DNA from: Dyadobacter sp. LHD-138
GTDB taxonomy: Bacteria; Bacteroidota; Bacteroidia; Cytophagales; Spirosomataceae
Assembly (NCBI RefSeq): GCF_030929615.1
Contig: NZ_JAVFVU010000010.1
Coordinates: 62,001 to 126,000, forward strand
DNA: 64,000 nucleotides
Direction: 5' to 3'
This document shows positions 8,898 through 17,721 of this stretch, piece by piece. Under the pieces are notes generated by a model, which saw only the letters and a list, made by a program, of their open reading frames with translations, had not been told where the DNA came from and ran no database searches. The first letter of the stretch is position 1, and every line of letters starts with the position of its first letter. A program made the position numbers and the translations under genes.

Positions 8898-9296
8898 ATG
8901 TTAACGGATCCCATAGCAGATTATCTGACGAGACTCAGAAACGCCATCAAAGCGAAGCACAGGGTTGTTGAGATACCTGCATCCAACATAAAAAAAGAAA
9001 TAACGAAGGTACTTTTTGATAAAGGGTATATCCAGAGTTATAAATTTGACGAAGTCGGCCCACAGGGTGTGATCAAGATAGCCTTGAAATACAACCCTGT
9101 TACGAAACAAAATGCAATTGTAAAATTGCAGCGCGTTAGTAAGCCTGGGTTACGCAAGTACTCCGGGACATCTACACTCCCTCGCGTTTTGGGTGGTCTT
9201 GGAACTGTAATTATCTCTACATCGAAAGGTGTTATGACAGATAAGGAAGCCAAAACACTGAATGTAGGTGGAGAGGTGTTATGTTTCGTGTACTAA
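8898..9296 (+). CDS. rpsH: 30S ribosomal protein S8
   Basis: S8 binds the central domain of 16S rRNA and in E. coli represses the spc operon. The 132-residue product has TDPIADYLTRLRNAIKAKHR at the N-terminus and the conserved C-terminal STSKGVMTDKEAKTLNVGGE. It lies 77 bases after rpsN, behind its own promoter-like site, so it may open a second transcription unit within the cluster. Confidence 0.98.
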   Translation: MLTDPIADYLTRLRNAIKAKHRVVEIPASNIKKEITKVLFDKGYIQSYKFDEVGPQGVIKIALKYNPVTKQNAIVKLQRVSKPGLRKYSGTSTLPRVLGGLGTVIISTSKGVMTDKEAKTLNVGGEVLCFVY

Positions 9297-9317
9297 TATT
9301 TTAAAGTTATTCAGGAA

Positions 9318-9872
9318 ATGTCACGAATAGGAAATAAATTAATCACTATACCAGCAGGAGTAACGGTCTCAGTATCGGACGACAACCTGGTATCAGTTAA
9401 AGGTCCAAAAGGAACACTTACGCAAGCTGTTGACTCCGATATCGCAATTGAGATCGAAGGAAGCGAGCTGAAAGTAGTGCGCCCTAGCGAACAAAAACGC
9501 CACAAGGCTTTGCACGGATTGTACCGCTCCCTAATTAACAACATGGTAATTGGTGTTGAGACAGGTTACAAGAAGGAAATGGAAATCATCGGTGTTGGTT
9601 ATAAAGCCAGTGCCGTTGGTAATGTTTTGGAATTGCAATTGGGTTATTCGCATAATATCTTTATGTCGATCCCTGGCGAGTTGAAACTTACAACCACTTC
9701 CGAAAAGGGTCAGAATCCAAAAGTAATTTTGGAAGGAATTGACAAGGAATTGATAGGTTCTGTTGCTGCTAAAATTAAGTCTCTACGTAAAGTAGAACCT
9801 TATAAAGGTAAGGGTATTCGTTTTGTGGGTGAGATCGTTCGCCGCAAAGCTGGTAAGTCTGCTAAGAAATAG
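9318..9872 (+). CDS. rplF: 50S ribosomal protein L6
   Basis: L6 sits near the factor-binding site of the 50S subunit. The 184-residue product has two similar domains: MSRIGNKLITIPAGVTVSVS at the start, the VGVETGYKKEMEIIGVGYKA linker, and the C-terminal PYKGKGIRFVGEIVRRKAGK signature. Length and order are normal. Confidence 0.98.
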   Translation: MSRIGNKLITIPAGVTVSVSDDNLVSVKGPKGTLTQAVDSDIAIEIEGSELKVVRPSEQKRHKALHGLYRSLINNMVIGVETGYKKEMEIIGVGYKASAVGNVLELQLGYSHNIFMSIPGELKLTTTSEKGQNPKVILEGIDKELIGSVAAKIKSLRKVEPYKGKGIRFVGEIVRRKAGKSAKK

Positions 9873-9921
9873 TGCGTAGCCACAGGATGATTTTGTTAAC
9901 TAAGTTTAGATAAGATTTAAA

Positions 9922-10275
9922 ATGGCTACCTCAAAAGTAGATAGAAGACAACGCCTTAAATATCACATTCGTAAGAAAGTGAAAGGTAGTGCTGAACGTC
10001 CCCGTCTTTCGGTTTTCCGTTCAAACACTAGCATCTATGCTCAAATCATTGATGATATTCAAGGAGTAACCCTGGTAAGTGCTTCGACACTTGACCTTGG
10101 TGATAGAAAAGAAAATTCTAACGTAGAGGCAGCTCTGCTTGTTGGAAAGAAGATTGCCGAAAAGGCGCAGGCGGCAGGTATTCTAGCGGTAGTATTTGAC
10201 CGTAACGGATATTTGTACCATGGTAAAGTTAAAGCATTGGCCGAAGGAGCTCGCGAGGGTGGCCTGAAATTCTAA
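9922..10275 (+). CDS. rplR: 50S ribosomal protein L18
   Basis: L18 binds 5S rRNA with L5. The 117-residue product has [20 protein letters not shown] near residues 22-41 and ends with the conserved [20 protein letters not shown] and GGLKF. It lies 49 bases after rplF and 15 bases before rpsE. Confidence 0.98.
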   Translation: MATSKVDRRQRLKYHIRKKVKGSAERPRLSVFRSNTSIYAQIIDDIQGVTLVSASTLDLGDRKENSNVEAALLVGKKIAEKAQAAGILAVVFDRNGYLYHGKVKALAEGAREGGLKF

Positions 10276-10290
10276 GAATAAGCAAAGACT

Positions 10291-10806
10291 ATGTCTACAA
10301 ATACAAAACCTTCAAAGGTTAACGAATCGGATCTGAAAGAACGCGTAGTAGCGATCAATCGGGTTGCAAAAGTAGTAAAAGGCGGTCGTCGTTTTAGTTT
10401 CTCTGCCATCGTGGTTGTGGGTGACGGAAAAGGTGTGGTAGGTCATGGACTAGGTAAGGCAAATGAAGTAACAGATGCTATCGCCAAAGGAATTGATGAT
10501 GCTAAGAAGAATTTGATTCAGATTCCAATGTTGAAAAACACTGTTCCTCATGCGATGGAAGGTAAATTCAGCGGCGGGTTTGTTTTGATCAAACCAGCAG
10601 CTCCTGGTACAGGAGTACTTGCAGGTGGTCCTATGCGTGCCGTTCTTGAAAGTGCTGGTATCAAAGACGTCCTTGCGAAGTCAAAAGGTTCTTCGAACCC
10701 GCACAACGTTATTAAAGCGACAATTGACGCTCTTCTGAAAATGAGAGCTCCTCATCAGGTTGCTTTCCAACGTGGAGTTAAATTGGACAAAGTATTCAAC
10801 GGATAA
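10291..10806 (+). CDS. rpsE: 30S ribosomal protein S5
   Basis: S5 helps decoding accuracy and forms part of the mRNA entry helicase site. The 171-residue product has the double-stranded-RNA-like domain with [20 protein letters not shown] (about residues 34-53) and [20 protein letters not shown], then the [21 protein letters not shown]-terminal signature. Its last Gly codon and TAA stop lie inside the left arm of a 9-bp hairpin (10801-10824). Confidence 0.98.
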   Translation: MSTNTKPSKVNESDLKERVVAINRVAKVVKGGRRFSFSAIVVVGDGKGVVGHGLGKANEVTDAIAKGIDDAKKNLIQIPMLKNTVPHAMEGKFSGGFVLIKPAAPGTGVLAGGPMRAVLESAGIKDVLAKSKGSSNPHNVIKATIDALLKMRAPHQVAFQRGVKLDKVFNG

Positions 10807-10824
10807 TCCTTTAGGGGATTATCC
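10801..10824 (+). promoter_or_regulatory. Hairpin over the rpsE stop codon
   Basis: GGATAATCC (10801-10809) and GGATTATCC (10816-10824) are perfect complements with a 6-base loop. The left arm contains the rpsE stop codon. Only TTTA follows, so termination, if any, would be weak. It could act as an mRNA processing or stability element between rpsE and rpmD. Confidence 0.55.
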
Positions 10825-10841
10825 TTTATCTGAGAGTAATT

Positions 10842-11021
10842 ATGTCAAGAGTACGTATTACACAAATTAAAAGTGTTATCGATCGTCCGGAAAGACAAAA
10901 GTTAACGATCCAGGCTTTAGGCTTGGGTAAGATTAACCGTTCGGTTGAGCAGGAAAATACCGACGCCATTGCGGGTATGATCCGTAAGGTAAGTCACTTA
11001 GTTTTAGTTGAAGAAATCTAA
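10842..11021 (+). CDS. rpmD: 50S ribosomal protein L30
   Basis: L30 is a small 50S protein. The 59-residue frame from ATG 10842 to TAA 11019-11021 reads MSRVRITQIKSVIDRPERQK at the start and GLGKINRSVEQENTDAIAGM in the middle, the standard L30 pattern (compare IGRPxxQKxTLxALGLxKxN). It lies between rpsE and rplO, exactly where rpmD is found in spc operons, with 35 and 14 base gaps. Confidence 0.97.
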   Translation: MSRVRITQIKSVIDRPERQKLTIQALGLGKINRSVEQENTDAIAGMIRKVSHLVLVEEI

Positions 11022-11035
11022 TAAATACTAAAAGT

Positions 11036-11482
11036 ATGAATCTTAGTTCATTAAAACCGGCAGCTGGATCCGTTAAAGTCGGAAAACGTGTCGGACGTGG
11101 TCAGGGATCCGGTTTAGGCGGAACTTCTGCACGTGGACATAAAGGAGCCCAGTCTCGTTCTGGTTATAGCCGTAAGGTAGGTTTTGAAGGTGGTCAGATG
11201 CCCCTTCAACGTCGTTTGCCTAAATTCGGTTTTAACAACATTAACAGAGTGGAGTACAAAGCATTGAATCTTGATGCGATACAGGCTCTTGTTGAAAAAA
11301 CGAATGCTACTGTTATTACACTTGAGCTGATCCGTGAAAACGGACTTTGCGCGAAAAAAGACCTTGTTAAGATCCTTAACCGCGGCGAAATTAAAGCTGC
11401 TGTTGAAGTTCAGGCGAATGGTTTTTCTTCCTCTGCAATTGAGGCAATTGAGAAAGCAGGTGGTAAAGCCGTTAAATTGTAA
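11036..11482 (+). CDS. rplO: 50S ribosomal protein L15
   Basis: L15 is an assembly protein of the 50S subunit. The 148-residue product has the Gly-rich RNA-binding start KVGKRVGRGQGSGLGGTSAR and GHKGAQSRSGYSRKVGFEGG, followed by the PLQRRLPKFGFNNINRVEYK signature and a C-terminal globular domain. It is 66 bases upstream of secY, the usual neighbour. Confidence 0.98.
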   Translation: MNLSSLKPAAGSVKVGKRVGRGQGSGLGGTSARGHKGAQSRSGYSRKVGFEGGQMPLQRRLPKFGFNNINRVEYKALNLDAIQALVEKTNATVITLELIRENGLCAKKDLVKILNRGEIKAAVEVQANGFSSSAIEAIEKAGGKAVKL

Positions 11483-11548
11483 CCTTGTTGGTTCAGTTCT
11501 AAACCGTGTATGTTTGATTATCGAAACAGATAATGTAAGCCCCATAAC

Positions 11549-12862
11549 ATGAAACGATTTTTTGAGACGATAAAACATATATTTTCGATTGAGGAGTTGA
11601 GAACTAGAATTCTCAACACTCTTTTGTTTATAACAATATTCCGTTTAGGGTCTTATGTAGCTTTGCCTGGTGTAGAACCGGATCAGATGAATTTTTCATC
11701 ACAGGGTTTATTAGGTCTTCTTGATACCTTCTTAGGTGGAGCTTTTAGTAAAGCCTCCATCTTTGCTTTGGGTATCATGCCTTACATTTCTGCTTCCATT
11801 GCGATTCAACTTCTGACTATGGCCTTGCCGTATTTCCAGAAGATGCAAAAAGAAGGAGAATCCGGGCGCAAGAAGTTAAATCAGATTACTAGGGTCCTTA
11901 CGATTGTTGTTACATTAGTTCAGGGAACAGCTTATTTGAATACCACTGTTCCTGACGAAGCTTTATTGGTTTCACGGAGCTTGTTTTCTATATCGTCTGT
12001 ATTTGTTCTGGCAGCCGGAACCATGTTCTGCATGTGGTTGGGAGAGCGTATTACGGATAAAGGTGTAGGGAACGGTATCTCGATGTTGATTATGATTGGT
12101 ATTGTTTCCCGTTTCCCGGGTGCGATACTTAAAGAATTTTCTTCAAGAGGAAGTGGGGGAATCTTGCTTTTCGTTTTAGAAATTGTAGCCTTGTATTTTG
12201 TAATTATGGGCGCTGTTATGTTGACACAGGCAGTACGTCGTATTCCGATACAGTATGCAAAACAGGTAGTTGGTAACCGCGTTATGGGTGGCCAGCGTCA
12301 ATACCTGCCGTTGAAACTGAACGCAGCGGGTGTAATGCCGATCATTTTCGCTCAGGCGTTGATGTTCATACCTTCGCTGGGTGCGTCGTATTTTGCAGAA
12401 AAGAGTGACTTTGCGAGCAATGTTGCTACCATTTTTGCAAACTATACGACCTGGCAATATAATTTGTTGTTTGCTTTCCTTATCATCGTTTTCACATTCT
12501 TCTACACTGCAATCTCGGTTAACCCGCAGCAAATTGCAGATGATATGAAAAGAGGAGGCGGTTTTATCCCGGGTGTTAAACCTGGTCAGCAAACTTCGGA
12601 ATATATCAGTTCTGTCTTAGACCGTATTACTTTCCCGGGCGCAATTATGCTTGCCATTGTTGCTACGCTGCCAGCGTTTGCAAGTCTTGCAGGTGTATCG
12701 ACCGACTTTGCTCACTTCTTCGGAGGAACATCGTTACTGATTATGGTCGGTGTTGTTCTGGATACATTGCAGCAAGTTGAAAGTTACCTTTTGATGCGCA
12801 GATATGAAGGTCTTATGAAATCGGGACGTGTAAAAGGTAGGACTGAAAGTGTTGCTATCTGA
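11549..12862 (+). CDS. secY: Protein translocase subunit SecY
   Basis: SecY forms the protein-conducting channel in the inner membrane. The 437-residue product shows about ten hydrophobic segments, the plug-region start IFRLGSYVALPGVEPDQMNF, the second-helix region ALGIMPYISASIAIQLLTMA, the TDKGVGNGISMLIMIGIVSR signature and the cytoplasmic loop with RRIPIQYAKQVVG. The end is short and basic. Location between rplO and map is conserved. Confidence 0.98.
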   Translation: MKRFFETIKHIFSIEELRTRILNTLLFITIFRLGSYVALPGVEPDQMNFSSQGLLGLLDTFLGGAFSKASIFALGIMPYISASIAIQLLTMALPYFQKMQKEGESGRKKLNQITRVLTIVVTLVQGTAYLNTTVPDEALLVSRSLFSISSVFVLAAGTMFCMWLGERITDKGVGNGISMLIMIGIVSRFPGAILKEFSSRGSGGILLFVLEIVALYFVIMGAVMLTQAVRRIPIQYAKQVVGNRVMGGQRQYLPLKLNAAGVMPIIFAQALMFIPSLGASYFAEKSDFASNVATIFANYTTWQYNLLFAFLIIVFTFFYTAISVNPQQIADDMKRGGGFIPGVKPGQQTSEYISSVLDRITFPGAIMLAIVATLPAFASLAGVSTDFAHFFGGTSLLIMVGVVLDTLQQVESYLLMRRYEGLMKSGRVKGRTESVAI

Positions 12863-12869
12863 TTTGTAA

Positions 12870-13667
12870 ATGATCTATTTGAAAACAGAGGAGGAAATAA
12901 ACCTCATCAAGCAAAGTGCCCAGGTTTTGGGTAAGGCACATGCCGAAGTTGCCCAATGGGTAAAACCAGGTATCACCACCAAAAAGCTTGACATCATTGC
13001 TGAGGATTATATCAGAAGCTACGGAGGTATCCCCTCGTTTAAAGGCTTTAATAATTTCCCTGCTTCTCTTTGCATGTCTGTAAATGAAGTTGTAGTACAC
13101 GGAATTCCCGGCAACTACGAACTGAAAGACGGAGACATTGTTTCAATTGATTGTGGTGTTAAGCTAAACGGATTTCACAGCGACAGTGCTTACACTTACC
13201 CTGTGGGTGAAGTATCAAAGGAAGTAATGGATCTTTTAACTGCTACCAAGAAGTCTCTTTATAAAGGCATCGAGCAGGCGGTTGACGGATTTAGAATAGG
13301 TGATATCGGTTACGCGGTACAGCATTATTGTGAAGAAAGAGGTTACACCGTGGTGCGGGAACTTGTAGGTCATGGGGTTGGAAGAGAACTACATGAAAGC
13401 CCTGAGGTTCCTAATTACGGAAAACGAGGTAAAGGTTTGCGGTTGAAAGAAGGGATGGTTTTGGCTATTGAACCGATGATTAACTTAGGCACTAAGTCTG
13501 TCATGCAGGAAAAAGATGGTTGGACGATCAGGACAACAGACCGCAAGTATTCAGCTCACTTTGAACACACTGTTGTGGTACGTAAAGGAAAAGCCGAAAT
13601 TCTTACTACTTTTGATTATATAGAACAAGTCACGGCGAATACCAGCCTAATGGTTGAAGTAAAGTAA
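12870..13667 (+). CDS. map: Type I methionine aminopeptidase
   Basis: This enzyme removes the initiator methionine from nascent proteins. The 265-residue product has the pita-bread fold motifs with all five metal ligands: two Asp in SIDCGVKLNGFHSDSAYTY, His in GHGVGRELHE, Glu in LAIEPM and Glu in SAHFEHTVVV. There is no N-terminal zinc-finger extension, which is the bacterial type Ia layout. It starts 7 bases after secY and ends 12 bases before infA. Confidence 0.98.
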   Translation: MIYLKTEEEINLIKQSAQVLGKAHAEVAQWVKPGITTKKLDIIAEDYIRSYGGIPSFKGFNNFPASLCMSVNEVVVHGIPGNYELKDGDIVSIDCGVKLNGFHSDSAYTYPVGEVSKEVMDLLTATKKSLYKGIEQAVDGFRIGDIGYAVQHYCEERGYTVVRELVGHGVGRELHESPEVPNYGKRGKGLRLKEGMVLAIEPMINLGTKSVMQEKDGWTIRTTDRKYSAHFEHTVVVRKGKAEILTTFDYIEQVTANTSLMVEVK

Positions 13668-13679
13668 TAAAAGCTACGA

Positions 13680-13898
13680 ATGGCAAAACAAGCATCAATT
13701 GAACAAGACGGAGTAATTTTAGAAGCGCTCTCTAATGCAATGTTTCGTGTAGTATTGGAAAATAAGCACGAGGTTATCGCACACATTTCAGGTAAAATGA
13801 GGATGCACTATATTAAAATTTTACCTGGAGACCGTGTAAAGCTTGAAATGTCTCCATACGACTTATCGAAAGCTAGAATTGTATATCGATACAAATAA
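13680..13898 (+). CDS. infA: Translation initiation factor IF-1
   Basis: IF-1 binds the ribosomal A site during initiation. The 72-residue OB-fold protein has the standard length and contains [40 protein letters not shown] and [20 protein letters not shown] with the closing VYRYK. The order map-infA-rpmJ-rpsM is conserved. Confidence 0.98.
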   Translation: MAKQASIEQDGVILEALSNAMFRVVLENKHEVIAHISGKMRMHYIKILPGDRVKLEMSPYDLSKARIVYRYK

Positions 13899-13944
13899 GC
13901 TAAGAGTTTGAATAGATTGGTTTAGGAAATAACTAATAAGTAAG

Positions 13945-14061
13945 ATGAAAGTTAAAGCATCAGTTAAAAAACGCAGTGTAGACTGCAAAGTCATACGCCG
14001 GAAGGGTAAGGTTTATGTAATTAATAAGAAGAACCCACGGTATAAACAAAGACAAGGTTAA
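13945..14061 (+). CDS. rpmJ: 50S ribosomal protein L36, cysteine-poor form
   Basis: L36 is the smallest 50S protein. The frame from ATG 13945 to TAA 14059-14061 gives 38 residues, starting [20 protein letters not shown] and ending NPRYKQRQG. Zinc-type L36 has three Cys and one His; here only Cys14 remains, with Ser11, an Asn and a Tyr at the other positions, so zinc binding is unlikely. This parallels the zinc-free S14 in the same cluster. It lies 46 bases after infA and 6 before rpsM. Confidence 0.96.
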   Translation: MKVKASVKKRSVDCKVIRRKGKVYVINKKNPRYKQRQG

Positions 14062-14067
14062 TAAATT

Positions 14068-14445
14068 ATGGCACGTATTTCAGGAGTTGATATCCCCGAC
14101 CGTAAAAGAGGCGAAATTGCCTTAACTTACATTTTTGGAATTGGTCGCAGTACTGCGAAGAAAATTCTGGGCAAAGCAGGTGTGGATCTGGATAAAAAGG
14201 TACTTGACTGGACAGATGAAGAGTCAGGGGCTATTCGTTCTGTGATTGCAGGCGAATATAAAGTTGAGGGAGCACTAAAGTCGGAGGTTCAATTGAGTAT
14301 CAAACGCTTAATGGATATTGCTTGTTACCGTGGCCTTCGTCATCGTAAAGGATTGCCATTGCGCGGACAGAGAACCAAGAATAACTCTCGTACTCGTAAG
14401 GGTAAACGCAAGACAATCGCGAACAAGAAAAAGGCTACTAAATAA
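14068..14445 (+). CDS. rpsM: 30S ribosomal protein S13
   Basis: S13 forms intersubunit bridges with L5 and contacts P-site tRNA. The 125-residue product has [20 protein letters not shown], then [20 protein letters not shown], then the basic C-terminal [20 protein letters not shown] signature and a Lys-rich tail. It lies just after rpmJ. Confidence 0.98.
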   Translation: MARISGVDIPDRKRGEIALTYIFGIGRSTAKKILGKAGVDLDKKVLDWTDEESGAIRSVIAGEYKVEGALKSEVQLSIKRLMDIACYRGLRHRKGLPLRGQRTKNNSRTRKGKRKTIANKKKATK

Positions 14446-14487
14446 ACAATGAGTGTGGTGTAACAGCCACATCTTATTCCATAAGCA

Positions 14488-14883
14488 ATGGCACAAAATA
14501 AAAGAAAAGACAAGGCAAAAAAGAGAGTGGTTGTAGTAGAGTCGGTGGGTCAGGTACACATCAGAGCTTCTTTCAACAACATCATCATCTCGATTACTAA
14601 CAGCAATGGACAGGTGATCTCATGGGCTTCGGCTGGTAAAATGGGATTCCGTGGTTCTAAGAAAAACACGCCTTACGCAGCTCAGACTGCGGCACAAAAC
14701 TGTGCTCAGGTAGCGTTTGACCTTGGAATGCGTAAAGCTGAAATTTTTGTTAAAGGACCTGGTTCAGGTCGTGAGTCGGCAATTCGTACGATTCAAAATG
14801 CAGGAATTGAAGTAACCACAATCCGTGATATTACTCCACTTCCGCACAACGGATGTCGTCCTCCGAAAAGAAGAAGAGTTTAG
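14488..14883 (+). CDS. rpsK: 30S ribosomal protein S11
   Basis: S11 lines the mRNA exit region of the 30S platform. The 131-residue product has [20 protein letters not shown], the [20 protein letters not shown] block and the C-terminal [18 protein letters not shown] signature. The N-terminus is basic. Normal order; a 92-base gap to rpsD shows no obvious terminator. Confidence 0.98.
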   Translation: MAQNKRKDKAKKRVVVVESVGQVHIRASFNNIIISITNSNGQVISWASAGKMGFRGSKKNTPYAAQTAAQNCAQVAFDLGMRKAEIFVKGPGSGRESAIRTIQNAGIEVTTIRDITPLPHNGCRPPKRRRV

Positions 14884-14975
14884 TTTATTTTTTATATCAA
14901 TGATTCCTTCATTCGTAATTTGGACACTGGGGTTACAGAATGGTTATCATTAACTTTACAAACAATTAGTATCAA

Positions 14976-15581
14976 ATGGCTCGTTACACAGGTCCCAAAT
15001 CCAAGATTGCAAGACGCTACGGAGAACCTATCTTAGGCCCAAGTAAGGCACTTGCAAAGAAGAATTACCCTCCCGGAGTACACGGAAAGGGTCGTCGTTC
15101 CAAAAAATCGGAATACGCTTTACAATTGATGGAAAAGCAAAAGGTTAAGTTTATCTACGGTATTCTTGAAAGACAGTTTCGTAATTTATTCGAAAAAGCG
15201 TCTGTAAAAGAAGGTCTTACCGGTGAAAACTTACTTCGTTTCTGCGAAGCCCGTCTTGATAACACTGTTTATCGTTTAGGTATTGCTCCTACAAGACGTG
15301 CAGCGCGTCAGTTGGTTTCTCACAAACACATCCTTGTTGACGGAGAACTGGTTAATATTCCTTCGTATTCTTTGCGTCCTGGACAAGTAGTTACAGTACG
15401 TGAAAAATCTAAATCTCTTGAAGCTGTTACGGATAGCTTGGCTGGCCACAGTTCTAAAGGTTTTAACTGGTTGGAATGGAATGGACAGGAGCTTTCAGGT
15501 AAGTTTGTAACTTTCCCTGACCGCGAACAAATTCCAGAAAATATCAACGAGCAACTTATCGTTGAGTTGTACTCGAAATAA
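14976..15581 (+). CDS. rpsD: 30S ribosomal protein S4
   Basis: S4 nucleates 30S assembly and in E. coli represses the alpha operon by binding its leader RNA. The 201-residue product has [20 protein letters not shown], then the S4 RNA-binding domain with [20 protein letters not shown] and [20 protein letters not shown]. The cysteines of zinc-binding S4 are not seen at the N-terminus. It lies before rpoA, separated by 135 bases that carry three symmetric elements. Confidence 0.98.
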   Translation: MARYTGPKSKIARRYGEPILGPSKALAKKNYPPGVHGKGRRSKKSEYALQLMEKQKVKFIYGILERQFRNLFEKASVKEGLTGENLLRFCEARLDNTVYRLGIAPTRRAARQLVSHKHILVDGELVNIPSYSLRPGQVVTVREKSKSLEAVTDSLAGHSSKGFNWLEWNGQELSGKFVTFPDREQIPENINEQLIVELYSK

Positions 15582-15602
15582 TAATAATCTTCAAAATTTA
15601 TG

Positions 15603-15708
15603 AGCACGCTTCATCTATGGAGCGTGCTTGTAGCCGAAAAACGGCAATATTTGCGATCGCAAAGGTAACGGTAGCGTGATCAACTATCATTTACTACTAT
15701 AAAAGGAG
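15603..15708 (+). promoter_or_regulatory. Symmetric elements and a Shine-Dalgarno site before rpoA
   Basis: AGCACGCT (15603-15610) pairs with AGCGTGCT (15621-15628). GCCG (15633-15636) pairs with CGGC (15642-15645) across five A residues. TTTGCGATCGCAAA (15650-15663) is a perfect 14-bp palindrome. AAGGAG ends at 15708, eight bases before the rpoA ATG, a canonical ribosome-binding site that most genes here lack. No T-tract follows the hairpins. They may be a translational control or RNA-processing region for the rpoA-rplQ part of the operon; this is inference. Confidence 0.5.
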
Positions 15709-15716
15709 CAAGGACT

Positions 15717-16706
15717 ATGTCAATATTAGCTTTCCAAATGCCTGATAAGGTCGTCATGGAAAAAGCAGACGACTTTCACGGGTTGTTTGAGTTTAAGCCT
15801 TTAGAGAAAGGGTATGGCGTAACAATCGGTAATGCGTTACGCAGGATTCTACTTTCATCTTTGGAAGGCTATGCCATCACGAGCGTGAAGTTCCCTGGGG
15901 TGCTTCATGAATTTTCGTCCATTGAAGGTATTGTTGAGGATGTAACAGAAATCATCCTGAATCTTAAAATGGTTCGATTTAAAAAAGTATCGGATTTAAA
16001 CGAAAGCAGAATTGTTGTTAACCTTAAAAATGTTTCGGTGATTACTGCCGGTGACATCAGCAAGTTTACCAGCGCTTTCGAAGTTTTAAATCCTGATCAA
16101 GTAATTTGTCATATTGACGACAACAAGGAGTTCGAAATGGAACTTTTGTTGGATAAAGGAAGAGGATACGTTCCTGCGGATGAGCCAAGAGCAAATGAAT
16201 TGCCTTTCGGATACATCGCAATGGACTCGATCTACACGCCGATCAAAAATGTGAAATACAGCGTTGAAAATACGCGTGTTGAACAACGTACCGATTACGA
16301 ACGCCTTTTGATAGATATTCAGACTGACGGGTCAATCCACCCTGAAGACGCACTGAAAGGAGCTGCGAATATCTTGATTCAACACTTTATGCTATTCTCT
16401 GATCAAACAATGACGTTTGAGAAACAGAAAGCTGAAGAAGATAATCAGGTTGATGAGGAAATGTTGCGTATGAGGAAATTGCTTAAAACTTCATTGTCTG
16501 AATTGGATCTTTCAGTTCGTGCATACAACTGTTTGAAATCAGCTGACGTGAAATCTTTGGGTGATCTAGTAAGACTTGAGATTTCGGACATGATGAAGTT
16601 CCGTAACTTCGGTAAAAAATCTCTAACAGAGTTGGAGCAACTTGTTGCTGACAAACAACTCGTATTTGGAATGGATGTTGCCAAATATCGTTTGGACGAA
16701 GAATAA
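15717..16706 (+). CDS. rpoA: RNA polymerase subunit alpha
   Basis: Alpha dimerises to start RNA polymerase assembly. The 329-residue product has the N-terminal domain with [20 protein letters not shown] (about residues 28-47) and VPGVLHEF-like [20 protein letters not shown] short acidic linker follows, then a C-terminal helix-hairpin domain ([20 protein letters not shown], then [16 protein letters not shown]) that binds DNA and activators. Length is standard. The start is supported by a clear AAGGAG eight bases upstream. Confidence 0.98.
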   Translation: MSILAFQMPDKVVMEKADDFHGLFEFKPLEKGYGVTIGNALRRILLSSLEGYAITSVKFPGVLHEFSSIEGIVEDVTEIILNLKMVRFKKVSDLNESRIVVNLKNVSVITAGDISKFTSAFEVLNPDQVICHIDDNKEFEMELLLDKGRGYVPADEPRANELPFGYIAMDSIYTPIKNVKYSVENTRVEQRTDYERLLIDIQTDGSIHPEDALKGAANILIQHFMLFSDQTMTFEKQKAEEDNQVDEEMLRMRKLLKTSLSELDLSVRAYNCLKSADVKSLGDLVRLEISDMMKFRNFGKKSLTELEQLVADKQLVFGMDVAKYRLDEE

Positions 16707-16780
16707 AATAAATTCCATAATAAGTCTGTATTCTGTAGCGCGTAGCAGTGCGCAGCTCGAAGCAACTAAACAAAAACAAA

Positions 16781-17530
16781 ATGAGACACGGAAGAAAAGT
16801 AAATCACCTGGGAAGAACGCATTCACACAGAAAAGCAATGCTTTCGAATATGGCTTCCTCGTTGATTCTTCACAAAAGAATTGAAACAACGCTTGCAAAA
16901 GCGAAAGAACTTAAAAAGTTTGTTGAGCCTTTGTTGACTCGTGCCAAAGAAGATACTACACACAATCGTCGTATTGCTTTTGGTTACCTGAACGACAAAG
17001 AATCAGTAAAAGAACTTTTTGGAACTGTTTCAGACAAAATCGCTAATCGTCCAGGTGGTTATACACGTATCATCAAATTGGGAAACCGTTTGGGTGATGC
17101 TGCTGAGGTAGCTTTAATGGAACTTGTAGATTTCAACGACGCATTACTTCTTGCTAACGCAGATAAGCCTGTGAAAACACGTCGTAGCCGTCGTGGTGGT
17201 AAAAAGGAAGGATCGGAAGAAACTGTTAAGCCTGTAGCAGCTGCTGCAAGCAAAGAGGCTCCGGTTGCTGAAGGTGATGATCTTGCTAAAGTTGAAGGTA
17301 TCGGCCCGAAAATTGCTGATGTGCTTAACGCAGCCGGAATCACAACTTTCGCTCTTTTGGCATCTTCTACGGCAGAAGCTATCCGCGAAATCCTTGATAA
17401 CGCTGGTAACCAATATGCAATTCATAACCCGGAAACATGGCCTGCACAAGCACAACTTGCTGCTGACGGTAAATGGGATGAATTAAAGACTTTGCAAGAT
17501 GAATTAATCGGAGGTCGCGACAGTGAATAA
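16781..17530 (+). CDS. rplQ: 50S ribosomal protein L17 fused to a helix-hairpin-helix domain
   Basis: Residues 1-122 are a normal L17 ([20 protein letters not shown], then [20 protein letters not shown]). The start is ATG 16781; in-frame GTG 16748 would add 11 atypical residues. The whole protein is 249 residues, about twice the family length. A basic, then Ala/Glu-rich linker (about 123-165) joins a C-terminal domain at about 166-249 with [20 protein letters not shown], a helix-hairpin-helix pattern like that in DUF4332-type proteins, followed by a Trp-containing helical end. The added domain's job is unknown; nucleic-acid binding is the obvious guess. Confidence 0.96.
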   Translation: MRHGRKVNHLGRTHSHRKAMLSNMASSLILHKRIETTLAKAKELKKFVEPLLTRAKEDTTHNRRIAFGYLNDKESVKELFGTVSDKIANRPGGYTRIIKLGNRLGDAAEVALMELVDFNDALLLANADKPVKTRRSRRGGKKEGSEETVKPVAAAASKEAPVAEGDDLAKVEGIGPKIADVLNAAGITTFALLASSTAEAIREILDNAGNQYAIHNPETWPAQAQLAADGKWDELKTLQDELIGGRDSE

Positions 17531-17561
17531 GATTACGTTCATATTGTATTAAGTTTATTGA

Positions 17562-17597
17562 AAAAGGGTTGAACGTTTTCGTTTAACCCTTTTTTAT
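17562..17597 (+). terminator. Terminator after rplQ
   Basis: AAAAGGGTTGAAC (17562-17574) pairs with GTTTAACCCTTTT (17581-17593), one G-T pair, six-base loop, with a run of T at 17590-17595. It closes the ribosomal operon. Confidence 0.85.
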
Positions 17598-17610
17598 GAC
17601 TGAAATTATA

Positions 17611-17618
17611 TAATTTTG
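17611..17618 (+). promoter_or_regulatory. TAnnTTTG element for carA
   Basis: TAATTTTG fits the Bacteroidota minus-7 element and is followed by GCAG, the same start context as several other promoters here. A matching TTTG at the expected distance is not seen; T-rich terminator sequence lies there. The leader to the carA ATG would be about 100 bases. Confidence 0.5.
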
Positions 17619-17721
17619 CAGTGCGAAATTATTAAACATAAAAGATGCCTATTTCTCACCCTTAAATTTGAACTGGTTTAACTGTGAGAATGTTACAAAT
17701 AGCAAATCGATTTAACCATAT

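Noticed and set aside
11114..11578. A 154-residue minus-strand frame over rplO and secY
   Set aside because: It is the mirror of the L15 gene; codon pattern and motifs belong to the + strand.
15650..15663. GCGATCGC palindrome as a cyanobacterial HIP1 element
   Set aside because: HIP1 is a highly iterated cyanobacterial repeat; no other copy was noticed in this window and the gene content is Bacteroidota.
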